From contig NC_030386.2 of NCBI RefSeq assembly GCF_001625215.2, positions 38,195,296-38,259,295 of the forward strand: 64,000 nt of DNA, given 5' to 3'. The notes under the pieces were generated by a model. That model saw nothing but the letters and a program-made list of their open reading frames with translations. It was not told the origin of the DNA and made no database searches. Shown here one piece after another: positions 21,006 to 34,491 of this stretch. This stretch comes from Daucus carota subsp. sativus (Eukaryota > Streptophyta > Magnoliopsida > Apiales > Apiaceae). How positions within the stretch are numbered: position 1 is the stretch's first letter; each line of letters starts with the position of its first letter. The translations under genes were made by a program, and so were the position numbers.

Positions 21006-24000
21006 TATTAATATATTATAAATTAAATTAACTTAAACAAATGAAAATTAGATTAAGCAAATTATTTTAAATTTTTCAGTGATATGTGTAATCACTTAAT
21101 AAATGCAATAAACATACTGTTTAAATAAATGGTATCTATTTTATTTTTCATAAATTTTACATTATTATAAATCATGTGATTTTTAACTTTTGTGTTATAA
21201 TACTTTTTAAAAATTTAATTAGTTTAAATGTTATATTAATATACAAATTAACCTAAAAAAAATAAAAAGAAGAATATATAAAATGATGTATAAATTTTGT
21301 GTAAAATGTAAATACAATTATTATGTTCTCATAAATAACTTTTATGTATAATTAATTTATAAGAATGCAAAGTATAAACTATTTAAAATATAAAAAATAA
21401 GTATAACATAAAAGTTTATTATAAATAATATATAAATTTATATATTAAATAAAATAAAAATATTTTTATATATGAAAAAAGGCCTCCACTAAAATCTTGC
21501 TTAGGGCCTCATATTTAGTTGAGCCGGCCCTGACAGTGATTCATTAAAAATTTTATGTGAAAAGCGATCTATACCAATATAATAAACAAAGGGTTGCTAT
21601 AATATAAAAATAGTCAACTGATGTGAAAAGATGCTGAGAACTCGATATCAGGTTAAGAAAAGGTTTTGATCAAACAGTGAATTACCTGCATATTGCCGAT
21701 TAAATGTGCAAATAACACGAGACCCACAATGGCGATGAGTATGGCAAATGCTGTCTCCTCGATATATGTGCTTGTTGATAAATTCTGCCCATATGAACTA
21801 ATAGAACAAGGAAAAAGCATTTGTGTTAGATTTGTGGATCCTTATCTCTGTCAACCCTTACAGCCAAAAATCAACCTCTATTATTGATTAAAGTTTCATA
21901 TTACTGCAAAATAAACCTAACCTTGCATAGACTAGCACTTATTAAAGTGTGTGTACAATTAATATAAAGAGTTTTGAGTGCATCGATTTCCTTGATTTAC
22001 TAAAGCTACAATATACTGAAAATAACAGAAAATACTATCAAAATGAATATCAGAAGAACAGCTTTTCTTCCAATATTCACAGCTTGACCACAAATCTAAA
22101 TCAGGCAAAATATAAGATTATTCTTCTTGCGTTATGCGGAGTTCTGCTCCTCAACAAATTTCTTCATAAAGTGGTGAAACTGCATGCATTGATGAGAGAA
22201 CCTGGAATCTCCATCAATATGTGTGACTGAAAGTATTAAAAGGCCTAGTCGCCTAGATGCCTGGACCTTAATGCAATTTAACTCGCAACCTTTACTCTCT
22301 TGTATTTTCCTTTTTGGTCTATGAGTATTCATCTGCCTTTAAGTCTGTATTCTCTCTTTTTACCCAAACAAGCCCGAGTATAAATTACCGATAGGACATA
22401 TATTATCACTGTAACAAGAGGAGACTTCACATATATGAAAGTCACTATTGTTTAAGTTAATTTTTAAAGTAGTTACAACATCTTCCAGATATACCATAAA
22501 ACCTATATCATGTATGTTCACACAGCGTTTCACAGTCCAAGAACAGTAAACAGTATCAGGGAGTTGCAAACATAGTACACTAACAAGAGGGCAACTGTTA
22601 CCCGGACTCATTTTTGCCTGGAGTACCCATCTCAGACAATTGACACTTGGACATGGGTATGGACACTGGATACTTATTTCAGGACATAACCATTACAAAA
22701 ATTCAAATACTGCAAGTCTGACACTTAGACACTTGGACAATTCCAACCAAATCTGGGTAACAAAGCATTTTCATAACCAAAATATATGGTCGACACATAT
22801 ATGATACTTGGTAAAGCTTCATTAGTAGTTTACTGCTTGCCTAGGAGACTGATTTGCCTTTTTGTGTGTACTTCAAAGTCAGATATACGAGTATGTATCA
22901 CAGTACTTGGTATTTATACCAAGTTTAGTGTCCGGATTATCTATATCATCAGAACACATTTTTGAAACCAACAAAAATTATTGAGAAGTTCTAACTATGA
23001 TAGTGTTTTGCCATTCCAAACAACCAATGAGCTAGAAGAAATATACCTTAAGTTCTGTAGACCCCACCACAAACAATAGAAATACTTCTCCATAAAATTT
23101 GAGGAGACAACATTTTTCTTGACTGCATCTTCAAAGATGCCATACTTAAAGTCAATCTCATTGTCGGGATTACATTTTTTAAACACATTAGTACTGTCAG
23201 CCCAAGTCCTGCGAGTATCATGGTTGAAGGCATAACAATTCAAATATTCAGAGCAATTTCTAGAACTGGTTTCACTATGGCATATTGATTTCCAGCATGA
23301 GGCGTGACGGTCCAGTGACAACAAGTACCATGCCGCCCCTAAAACCTACAAGAGAAGTGGAATTTTAGTGTACCAACCACACATTATATACGTGTAAATA
23401 TAATCCTTGCAATTGATTTCCCCATGCTTGGGTCAAAAGACTCAAAACAGCAGATGCAAGAAAATATTTGTAAGCAACATACATGGCTAGCCAACATGTA
23501 GAGTAGCAGATTATATGCAGCCCCTGCCCAAGCAGTTTTTGTCACAACTCCGTTTGCCTTAATTATTTGTGAACTTAATGGGAAAATCAGATAAAATCTC
23601 GGAATATATTGGAGTAGCACAATCAATGCAAGGGCATTGTTATTATGATTAGCTCCTGGACTTCTAGTGGCAGGAATAATAAACCAGATGACGATCTGCA
23701 CAAAAGAAAAGGAAATCATGTATATGTTCTTAAGAAAAGTGTCTTCACTTAATAATCATTGATTTCTTCTTCAAGTGAGTTGTTATATCCAGAAAACTAG
23801 TAACCTAGACACGCACACAATGACACAAACACACAGAGAATACTGGCTATGTTGCGGAAACACAATAATAAAAGCATAGCAATACTAGACATTACCAAAC
23901 TGTAATCCTCGAATGATTCGACAAAAATTACAACATATTTTGTATATACTTTTTAGTATATATTGTATAGGTAAGCATGATTATTCTGTACAATTGTTAT

Positions 24001-25335
24001 ATTTATCAAAGTCTGATTGGGTTTAATATGGTCAATAAGTCGTACATGCTCTATATGAAGTATAATCACTGAAGTTTTAATAAAATATACGCTGAGCCCT
24101 TTATGCTCCTATGTCAAAATTACGTTTGACAAGTAAGATTAAGATTGGAAATGCAAGACATGGTACCTGAGGAAGAGGCAGTGTTGCAATTAAATCTATA
24201 AAGAAGTCAGACCTCATATATCTACGAGCAATCTTCTGGGGATCCATAACAAGCTCCCCCCTCCCAAACACCCGAGAACTTGGTGCAACATAAGCAGTTC
24301 GGAATTTAATTACCACGTGCAAAATATAGAATAAATCGGCAACAGTGCGGAAACAAGTCACTATAATTCGTAGATTCAAATCCGTCTTCACACACCATGA
24401 TTCCTTGCTTCCACCAACACTTGGCAAGTAAAAATACAGTGGATCAATAAAAAGTGCCAGCAAACACGAGATTATGAAAATGCGGTTCCACTGAAGCACA
24501 ATTTCACTACCCGGATCAAGAATCCTCTTACTCCATGGCTCATAGTCCTCCGAAAACACCTTAGACTTCACAGTTTTAAGATTGTCAGATATTTTATATC
24601 TGCTAGGTAACCCAGCGTCACCTTTTAGCAAGGAAGATGAAACATTGTATCCTGATGATGACTTTTGTAGATATGAAGGATCACTTCTTGCCCATAAAGC
24701 ATCTTTCCTCAACTTAGCATCAGAATAAAACCTGCAGTTTACATGAATTAGCAGAAGGGTTCACGTATCATCTACAAATCCACCTTAGAGCCACTGAATT
24801 AATATATTATAGCAAAAAAGGTTCGATAATAACCTAGCATTGGTGACTTAGCTATATAATAAACATGTACAAAACCCTGGTAACAGATTAGCTCTACTTT
24901 TTAGGGTTTCACAACACTCCTAACAATATCATTGACTGGTAATTAGCTTCTAACACAGTAGTCTGATCAACTAATTCTACATAAAAATAAAGATCCATTA
25001 CACACACATTGTCGGCTCGCAAACAGACAACTACAACAGCCATGAATATCAACTGCGTATCATATCAACAGACTGGTTAATACATTAAATTATACACCAT
25101 TTTGTATCCCCTTTTGCCCACACTGAACTGATATTCTAGATCCACCACTACACACCATTGACTTAACAAACCACAATCATTAACACTAAAACCAAGCATC
25201 AACACAAACCCATCTCATAAAAACACAAATTACAATCACAATAAGTGATTGAGCAAGAATAAGCAACAAAAAGGGTACAAGTAAAAGTACGACTACAAGT
25301 GCATACCTCACAAGCTTGTCTTTCTTCACCTCCAT
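18003..25335 (-). CDS. CNGC: Cyclic nucleotide-gated ion channel, plant group III (CNGC14/15/17-like)
   Basis: Seven coding exons, complement(join(18003..18734,19088..19324,21686..21797,23047..23345,23483..23695,24167..24731,25307..25335)), give 728 residues, the usual size. All introns are GT-AG and phases agree. The family forms tetrameric plasma- or nuclear-membrane cation channels carrying Ca2+. The start MEVKKDKLVRFYSDAK and the S1-S2 segment DPLYFYLPSVGG fit group III. S1-S6 lie at roughly 90-406; the filter is GQN at 371-373 within SYGQNLSTSTYIEE. The cyclic-nucleotide-binding domain (about 486-615) has PGDFCGEELLAWAL in the phosphate-binding cassette at about 552-565. The calmodulin-binding IQ motif is FIQAAWRRYKRK near 630-641. 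An acidic tail follows. Intron 5, as transcribed, is 2.4 kb and holds an 801-bp hAT element and a 106-bp tandem duplication. I cannot separate the group III paralogues by eye. Confidence 0.93.
20299..20512. repeat. 106-bp tandem duplication in a CNGC intron
   Basis: The unit starting CAGTTGAGAATTTGGCTAAA occurs at 20301 and again at 20407, nearly identical with small indels. It is intronic and carries no visible coding or splice signals. Confidence 0.9.
20732..21532. mobile_element. Non-autonomous hAT element in a CNGC intron (801 bp)
   Basis: The termini CAGGGCCGGCTCAAC and GTTGAGCCGGCCCTG are perfectly inverted and flanked by an 8-bp duplication ACAGTGAT at 20724-20731 and 21533-21540. The interior is extremely AT-rich, with an internal tandem duplication around GGGCCTCATTTTTTTATAG and a (TA)n tract at 20969-21001. 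No transposase frame is seen. It lies about 150 bp from exon 5. Confidence 0.93.
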
Positions 25336-25733
25336 ACAAAAGCTGAGAGTGATAGTATTGGTATTATAATTATACACCAAGATTCTGAAAAAGAGCCTGA
25401 AAACAAGAAAGAAATCAAGATTTATTCAAGACCCATTCGAGAAGGTGTGAAAAAGAATTGTGTGGGTGTGAAAACTGGGCTCATGGGTCTTGAATTTCCA
25501 GGAAAAAGATGGTGCTTTATTGGGTTAAAATTTACTAGTGTTGTAGACTTCTAGTGCTACTACCACTTTGTTTTGTAGTGGTCTGTTAATTACACACATG
25601 ACGCAACACTGTTGTTATGTAAGGAATACGAAGATCAGTCAATTATTTTGACCAGAATTAGACCATCTGGCTGTCAATCCCACAAGATCATGCTTCACAT
25701 GTACATGCTTCACATGTACATGCTTCACATGTA
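25336..25733 (-). promoter_or_regulatory. CNGC 5' untranslated and proximal promoter region
   Basis: This non-coding region lies upstream of the minus-strand CNGC start. Three tandem 15-bp units TGCTTCACATGTACA occupy about 25689-25733 and abut the Stowaway element. CNGC and RPS24 are divergently transcribed, with 1,660 bp between start codons, about a third of it transposon. Confidence 0.45.
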
Positions 25734-26248
25734 CTCCCTCCGTCCCGATGAATCGTATACGGTTTCCTTTTTGGTACGTCCCATCAATTGTATACATATT
25801 AAAAATAGTAAATTTTTATAGGGTTTGTCTAGTGTGTGCCCATGCGTACACATTATACACTAAATTTGATGGTTTTGGTGGATTTTGATTGGTGGACTTG
25901 ATGTAAATGTAGGGGGCCATCTTTATTTATGATTAGGTGACCAATAAAAATGCACCAAACTCACAGGAGTTAGTGTTTATTGTGTGCCCATGGGCACACC
26001 ATAGAAAAACCGATTTTTATAATATAAAACATCATTACACTAACTACTTTCTTCCACTCTCTCCATTCTATAATAATATAAACACTATTACACCCACTAC
26101 TTTCCTCCACTATCTCAAATCTATTGTATTAAATATAAATGGGTCCCACCACTATATCCATTTTTCACCTAACTTTACTCATTTATTACATTATTTCTTG
26201 GTTTCCGTGTCCCAACCATTTGTATACAAATGGCTGGGACGGAGGGAG
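25734..26248. mobile_element. Stowaway-type element split by a MITE
   Basis: The left end CTCCCTCCGTCCC and the right end GGGACGGAGGGAG are perfect inverted termini, with TA at 25732-25733 and 26249-26250. Removing the nested 192-bp element and one copy of its duplication leaves about 314 bp, similar to the other Stowaway copies here. Confidence 0.9.
25821..26012. mobile_element. Mutator-like MITE nested in a Stowaway (192 bp)
   Basis: The left arm starts GGGTTTGTCTAGTGTGTGCC and pairs with the complement of the right arm, CGGTTTTTCTATGGTGTGCC. The match continues through CATG...ACACA to ACACTA. A perfect 9-bp duplication ATTTTTATA flanks it at 25812-25820 and 26013-26021, as expected for Mutator-type transposition. 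Confidence 0.9.
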
Positions 26249-26800
26249 TAACTTATTTATTTTGTACTAGTAGTAGTATACACTTCAAAGCGATATGTAA
26301 AATAAAAATAGATGATAACAAAAAAAAAAATGAGTAGATATAATTTGTGTGCATTTGGATGTATAATATAATTAATATTCTTTATATGACAGTTTCTGAT
26401 ATTATGTTCTCAGATATTCTGACTACAAATTTGGAATCATAGTTTTGAAACCATTTTCTTTATTAATGTGATTAAATTCAGTAAAAATAATATTATATCA
26501 TTCTAGAAAAATAATAATACTTTTTGAAACTATTTGAAAATTTTGAAATGAGGAATGACGAAAAAATTAACTTCTAAATTTATTCTCAATAATATTTTTT
26601 AAATAAGATATAACGCAGAGATTTGAGAAAAAATCCTTATAATTTAACGGAATAGTCAAAAGACATAAGCAAAAAATATTAAATTCTATTTTCTTTTTCT
26701 TTACTGAACTCATTGCCCAATGGTAAGAATTCAAATTAAAATATATTATTTTTTATTTTAATAGTAAAATACATTTATTCTTGTCTACTCCATTCTTGGG

Positions 26801-26899
26801 TCAGCCCAATTAGCAAAGAAAAAGGTGGATCAACCCGACCCGGATTTCTAAAAACCTACCCAACCCGAATATATAGCAAGGCATATAAATCTAGGGTTT
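26801..26899 (+). promoter_or_regulatory. RPS24 promoter elements (site II-like and telo-box)
   Basis: An AGCCCA site II-type core lies at about 26803-26808 and a telo-box TAGGGTTT at 26892-26899, just upstream of the start codon at 26996. This pairing is characteristic of plant ribosomal-protein genes, where site II is bound by TCP factors and the telo-box boosts expression in dividing cells. Confidence 0.5.
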
Positions 26900-26995
26900 G
26901 CACGCCGCTGCTCCGCCTCTTGACTCAAATTATAAACCCCCCCTGCCTACATTTGAGGCTTCATCGCTGCCCCTCTTTCAAACTCAATTCAAGCC

Positions 26996-28766
<1,771 letters not shown>

Positions 28767-29217
28767 GCATTAGGATTTTTCTTTACAATATTTATTGTAC
28801 TAGAAACTATTTCATTTCATCAAATGTGATATTGTGGTGATACCTGTGACATTATTGGAAGAGTACCTTTTTGTTTTTACCCATCAGCGAAGATTGCATT
28901 GTTTTACCAAGATTATTAGTATTAGTTCAGTAAAGAAGCCAGCATTGGTTTGATTTTGAAATTAATTTGTTAGCAAGGTTCACAGTCTTTAAATGCCTAT
29001 TTTACCATTCTATATAGCCTGAAGGATGTGATAATGTGCAAGTATTATGGGTTTATGACATATAGTTTTACCATTCTTATCTTCATATATGTTACTTTTC
29101 CATGTGATCTTATCTATCAGAATTTTGGATACTCCTTTGTTATGCTCCTGATGTTGGTATGCATGCTGAATAAAAACCCTAGATGGATTGTGTAATTCTT
29201 GCACAATGAATTACAGG
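28767..29217. other. RPS24 3' region
   Basis: This is the probable 3' untranslated and downstream sequence of RPS24, up to the LTR target duplication at 29218. No other gene is seen. Confidence 0.5.
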
Positions 29218-29222
29218 TTAAC

Positions 29223-31519
29223 TGTAACACCCCACTTTTTCAGGCTATTATTTAACAATGAATTACCGAAATCAAACATGAACGATATTAACCAAAAACT
29301 GAGAAATAAAAATAATAATATCAATGTCTAAAAGTAGTTCGGAAGTCTCCAAATGACACTAATAAGAGTTTAAATTCATCTAAACCAAGTCCTGAAATTT
29401 GCTAAAAATCTAACAAACTAATTTGGGTAGCACTCATCTCAAGTCCCGCTAACCCCTGATTACCTGCGGAAAGAAAATAAACTGAGTGAGCCAGACGCCC
29501 AGTACGAATATAATTTTAAAAGAAAATAATATTTTAAACAACTGAATGATTGTGTCTACCAGCACAGAGTTCAAAAATAAAAACAATACAAAACCAATAA
29601 TGTAATTTAGAAACAGTATACAATATTTAGCGAATTAGTAGGATAATATTTAAAACAATTGAGCTAACAATGAAACTGAAAGTAAGGCTGAGTGACGGAT
29701 GAGGTGGGGACAATATGGGTCTCTTATACGAATATGTACTTGCACAAAGCAGAGTACAAAACAAAGAATCCTTCTCCGGTAATCCACGAGAAGAAAACAC
29801 AAGGAATGCACAAAGCATTTCTACAATACAGAGAATCCTTCTCCGGTAATCCACGAGAAGAAAACACACAATAGCGATCATGATCTATACACAATCTCAT
29901 ACTCCAGAGACGTGCTCGTATACTCACAGCACTGATACGAGTAAGTGCCGAGTTCACCAGACACTCCAAACTCCATGAACTCGTCTGTGATTTAACCACA
30001 CAGATAGGTTTAAGAGCCCAACAGAAAGGTTACAAAAATTGCCAAACTCATTGAACTGAACATAACAAAACAATGTCGCAGATAAATGCGAAACAAAACG
30101 AAACAAATATAAATGAATTGATAATAATAATTTCCCACAACCGAGAGTACGAACAGAATAGGACAATGGGTACCAAAAGTACACGTAAAGTATAATTAAC
30201 CCGATCAAAACATATAACGAGTAATTAAAATATAAATGAGAAGAAAAGAATAAAGAAATTCGTACCTCGAAAATAGCGAACTCTAGCACTAACACAAATC
30301 CGAAACAGTCCGCCAAATTAATGCCCTTGATCTAGATATAAAACATTATAATATTTTAATTTTAATTACCGAAAAAATGACACATCACAGTACTCACTTT
30401 AAAAGAATTTAATAGTCTGTCACGTCCATTCCTTTGTATAATAATAGGATAGCACTCTCATATTTATGCATAAAGTAAAATCACGACGACAATTATGTCA
30501 TGCATGCAAATTACCTAAACTCCAAAGTTACACTCCAGAGTTACGTAAATAAAATATAAAAATATATTCTCAATATGAATATGTACAAAAATAATGTTGC
30601 AGCACAGCTAACACTTAAATATCTTAGTAAGTTCTAATTAATTAATATATATTATTATACAACTAATATATAAAAATTGATTTAAATATATATATGTTTG
30701 ACAGTAATAACAATCCCAGATTATTAACATGATTACATCTCATATTTAAAATAATAACCAGACTACAAAATCAACGAACATAACGAAAGGACAAAACCTA
30801 AATCATATCACAATACCAAAATAGTCACACGAAAATTAAATATTAAATCTTAACCTATTTAAATCTTGGTTAATGGACAAGTTTAACATGCTTCTACTCA
30901 TATTAATGAGTAGCTTACCGGTGTGTCAAAACTTATATCGGAGTGCAGCAACACAAAAGATCTAGCAATAATAAAATAATAATAAGACTTTATCGTTTCT
31001 GTCATGTACATGAATGGTCATGGCATAATACCTTGCTCACTGCTTCAACCCGCAGTCACACTCTGTCATTCCTCTGTTTCCTCTGTACAGGCGGCTCTAA
31101 ATCTTTTCTTAGGGTTTTAACGCGTGTTTTAAAGAGAAAGGCTCATGATTATATACAGGCCTTTAAATAACCTACAACTAATAGGACTCTAATAATTAAT
31201 ATTAAACTTATTATAATCTAATCACTAATTCTACTTAAAATCAAATCATCCTAATTAACAAATATTATTATTATTAACTGAAATTGCTAATTCTCTTTCT
31301 AATCAAATTACTAAGCTACTATTATTAATTCTATTCTAAAACAGATTCTAATATTATTATATTATTATAAATTAACAATCTCTATTATATAATAACTATA
31401 TTAAATTATAGGGATATTATATTTTAATCATAAAAAACAAAAAATTTCATCACATAATATTTTATTTCCTATTTCCTATAATTCTAAACTCTAATAAAAT
31501 ATTAACAAGGGATATTACA
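29223..31519. mobile_element. Solo LTR of an LTR retrotransposon, probably Ty3 type (2.3 kb)
   Basis: The element begins TGTAACACCCC and ends GGGATATTACA, short imperfect inverted ends of the TG...CA type. It is flanked by a perfect 5-bp duplication TTAAC at 29218-29222 and 31520-31524. No gag, protease, reverse transcriptase or integrase frame is present, and there is no second LTR, so this is a solo LTR left by LTR-LTR recombination. The TGTAACACCC start resembles Tekay-type chromovirus LTRs. A 40-bp segment around AGAATCCTTCTCCGGTAATC is duplicated at about 29764 and 29830. Confidence 0.75.
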
Positions 31520-31524
31520 TTAAC

Positions 31525-33769
31525 CATTTAGTAACTAAAATAAACTGCAGGTTATCTAAAGTTTGCTAATGTGCTCAAGTTCAACTACTGTTCAAATATA
31601 GTACTCCCTCTGTCCCTCTCATTTCTTTACAGTTACTATTTTGGGATGTCCCTCTCATTTCTTTACATTACCATAAATAGTAAGTTTTTCCCATCATTAC
31701 ACCCACTATCTTCCCCCACTATCTCATATTTAACAATAAAAACTACTATTACACCCACTACTTTCCTCCACTATCTCAAATCTATTATTAAATATTGATG
31801 GGTCCCACCACTTTACCCACTTTTCATCTAACTTTACTCATTTTTCATACATTGTCTTGGTCTCCGTGTCCCCCTCCAATGTAAACAATTGAGGGGGACG
31901 GAGGGAGCAGACTAGCAGTTTATTCTTTGATTGTCAATCTTGATTAGAAGATGCTTGAGCTATTAGATACACTTTTGGGTTCAGCTGTCAACTAAAAACA
32001 AATTCTGGAATTTTTTTTTGTCACGAGATTCCGGTTCTCTTGTGTCATTGCAATTTAGTTTAGGAGCTTATGAAAAGCAACCAAAAGAGAAGGCAAAAGA
32101 AGTCAGTATTCTCATGTGACACAAGTATTACCATCCCATAACTAAAATATTTACTTTTATAGTTTTATGATCATTCAAGTTCATGGTGCTCTGAGAGTAA
32201 AGAAAAACTAGAAAGGTGTAACATCTCTCCGCAAGCTCCCATTCGTTCATAAACCTAAAGGTTTGCAAAGATATTGCCGACTAATTAACCTATAGGTTGA
32301 AGAGATGTTGACAAGCAACTAGTAACCATTGGTTATAATGAGAAACTTTTATAATTTTAACAAGAACAGCATGTAAAAAGCTCAAGGATCTCCAGAAATA
32401 TAACTCAACATACAATTCCTCTAGGCATGATAAACAACCTGATCTTCTTAATTCGAGATTTGCCTTGAAAGAAAGATTATATAGGTCAACTACGAAGAGG
32501 GAGAAAACCCTCCATTAGAGCATTCCTATTCGTAAACAAGAAACAGATCGCTATGTATGATATATCCACCGCCTGCATACTTATTGTATCATCAAGCAAA
32601 TGTAAGTTTATTTTTATGAACACCTATGTTGTGTATGAACATCTGTGCAAGGAAACCAGCAGGTAAATTTCAATTTACTGCATTTTTAGCACAATTATTG
32701 CTGATCACTTTATCTTGTACTAGTAGCATCAACATTGAAATGTTTAGTCATTCAGCACTTGCAAACTTGCAAAGTTTTGATACACAACTATTGCAAAACT
32801 ATTTATAATCTACCAAGCATCAATAAAATAAGGATTGCTGGCCATTAAAAAGGATGACAATCCATGGAGCGGAAAAGATAATTATTCAGGTCGCTGGATA
32901 TGGCAATGTAATTCAAATAAATTTATTTCAATCTATTCACAAGATCATGGCAAAGGAAGTTCTTTCAATACAAATTTAAATAATTACAGCACTTATATTA
33001 TAATGAAATAATTTTAATAAAAGAAAGGATCATCTACAGAAAAATTCTATGCCACAAAGGCACAGATCAAAACTATTCTGTTTCCCATATATACAACAGA
33101 AAAAGTTAAACAATTAGAATTATTCTACACATATATTCATCATTGACCCCTTCCCTGAAATCTAAGTGTCCACAAAGACAAATACTAGATTGTATTCTGT
33201 TTCTGTCCCCATGCTTCTTCTAGTCTTTTCGCTGCAAACTATTGGAATCTTCCTACTACTTGGTTGCCACATCTCCAAATTCACCATACGATATGGTCTA
33301 TTACTATCATCTGTGAGTACTAATCAACAAGCTCAATAAAGAGAATAAACAAGGGCTGTACCATCTCTAGGTTGTTTACCCATGTAATACAAGCAAAAAC
33401 TTGCAACTTTTTTTTATCAAGGATTGCTGATGTGAACCATAGCAACATATATCCCCAAATATCACTTAATCATCAATATACGCATACCGATTTACAAACA
33501 ACACAATCATATCAATATTTGCAAATCACGAATTCTATTCAACAAAATGTATATAGCAGCATCGCATATAAAAAGTAACAAGCAAATCGATTCTAAATCA
33601 CACATTACCATTTAATCATACATAACTACATTTCCATTCCACCAAGTCAACTTGTTAAAAAAATTTAACATGTTATTAGCTAACTAGAAGTTAACAAAAT
33701 TTGTAATTACAGAGATTAAGATGGAACACATTGTAACTTACAAAAACCAAAAAAGACGAAATCTTTAAA
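31525..33769. other. Intergenic sequence with one Stowaway copy
   Basis: I see no gene. A Stowaway-like element lies at 31604-31907. The last stretch, up to 33769, is the probable 3' region of the small ATL gene. Confidence 0.5.
31604..31907. mobile_element. Stowaway-type MITE (304 bp)
   Basis: The left end CTCCCTCTGTCCC and right end GGGACGGAGGGAG are inverted. TA precedes the left end (31602-31603), but the right side shows CA instead of TA, so one target base has mutated. The interior resembles the copies at 25734 and 56405 (CATTTCTTTAC, TACACCCACTA phrases). Confidence 0.85.
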
Positions 33770-34282
33770 TCAAACACCCACAGGCCACCACATCTTATAA
33801 TCATCATTCTCAAAAGAACCCGACCCGACTGAGTCAAACTTGACAGGTCCTCTACAAATAGGGCAATTCAACACCTTGATCAACCAAGAATCGACACATT
33901 TCGAATGAAACACATGATTACAACCCACAAGCCTCCTACAATTCTCCCCCTTCTTAAACCACTCCAAGCAAACGGCGCATTCCTTAACCGGGTCGGATCT
34001 CGGGTCGGACCTGAACCCGGGGAGATTCTCCTCGATTTCAGATGGGGTTATAGAGCTCGACGCTGCGGTGGTACGGCGGCGGTGGAAAAGGTGGAGAGAC
34101 GAGCCGGCGAGAAGGAGGAAGAGGAGAGAGAGAGCGGCGAGACCCAAGAAGAGGAAGAGAGAGAGGACGAAGAGGAAGATGATGGGCTTGATTAGGAGCG
34201 AGTGGAGGATGGGGTTCGGTTTTTGGTTCTCACCGGCGGCATGGTGACGGTGATCGGAGGTGGAAGCCGGTGGCGTTGGCAT
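33770..34282 (-). CDS. Small ATL-family RING-H2 E3 ubiquitin ligase (single exon)
   Basis: One intronless exon gives 170 residues. A hydrophobic segment at about 33-60 is a membrane anchor. A short linker contains ENLPGF (86-90), in the place of the GLD motif but without Gly-Leu-Asp. Residues 102-143 form a RING-H2 finger: Cys-x2-Cys at CAVC, then CNHVFH and a Cys, then CPIC, with correct spacing and the Trp (W133) that usually contacts the E2. These features define the ATL family, membrane-bound ubiquitin ligases often involved in defence or stress responses; the substrate is unknown. The C-terminal tail ends KMWWPVGV. The lack of an intron is normal for ATLs. Reverse-strand frames across it are shadows of its GC-rich 5' part. 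It could also be named RING-H2 finger protein ATL-like; the subgroup is not determined. Confidence 0.85.
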   Translation of the reverse strand: MPTPPASTSDHRHHAAGENQKPNPILHSLLIKPIIFLFVLSLFLFLGLAALSLLFLLLAGSSLHLFHRRRTTAASSSITPSEIEENLPGFRSDPRSDPVKECAVCLEWFKKGENCRRLVGCNHVFHSKCVDSWLIKVLNCPICRGPVKFDSVGSGSFENDDYKMWWPVGV

Positions 34283-34491
34283 GTGCGTATTTTTTCTTGG
34301 GAGAGAGATCGAGAGAGATTTTTTTACCTTTGAGGGAGAGAGATGGGTGATTATTAGATTTTTTATTGGGGAGGGAGGGTGCTTGTCACGTGCTTTGGGT
34401 TGATTTTTGGCGATCTTTTTATGGCTTTAATTTTAACAATTTGTTAGATGTGGTTCTATAAAAAGGACCCAAATAATAATATTATATAAAA

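Noticed and set aside
33905-34195. Arg/Glu-rich frame opposite the small ATL gene
   Set aside because: It is the complement of the RING-H2 coding sequence, which has clear domain evidence.
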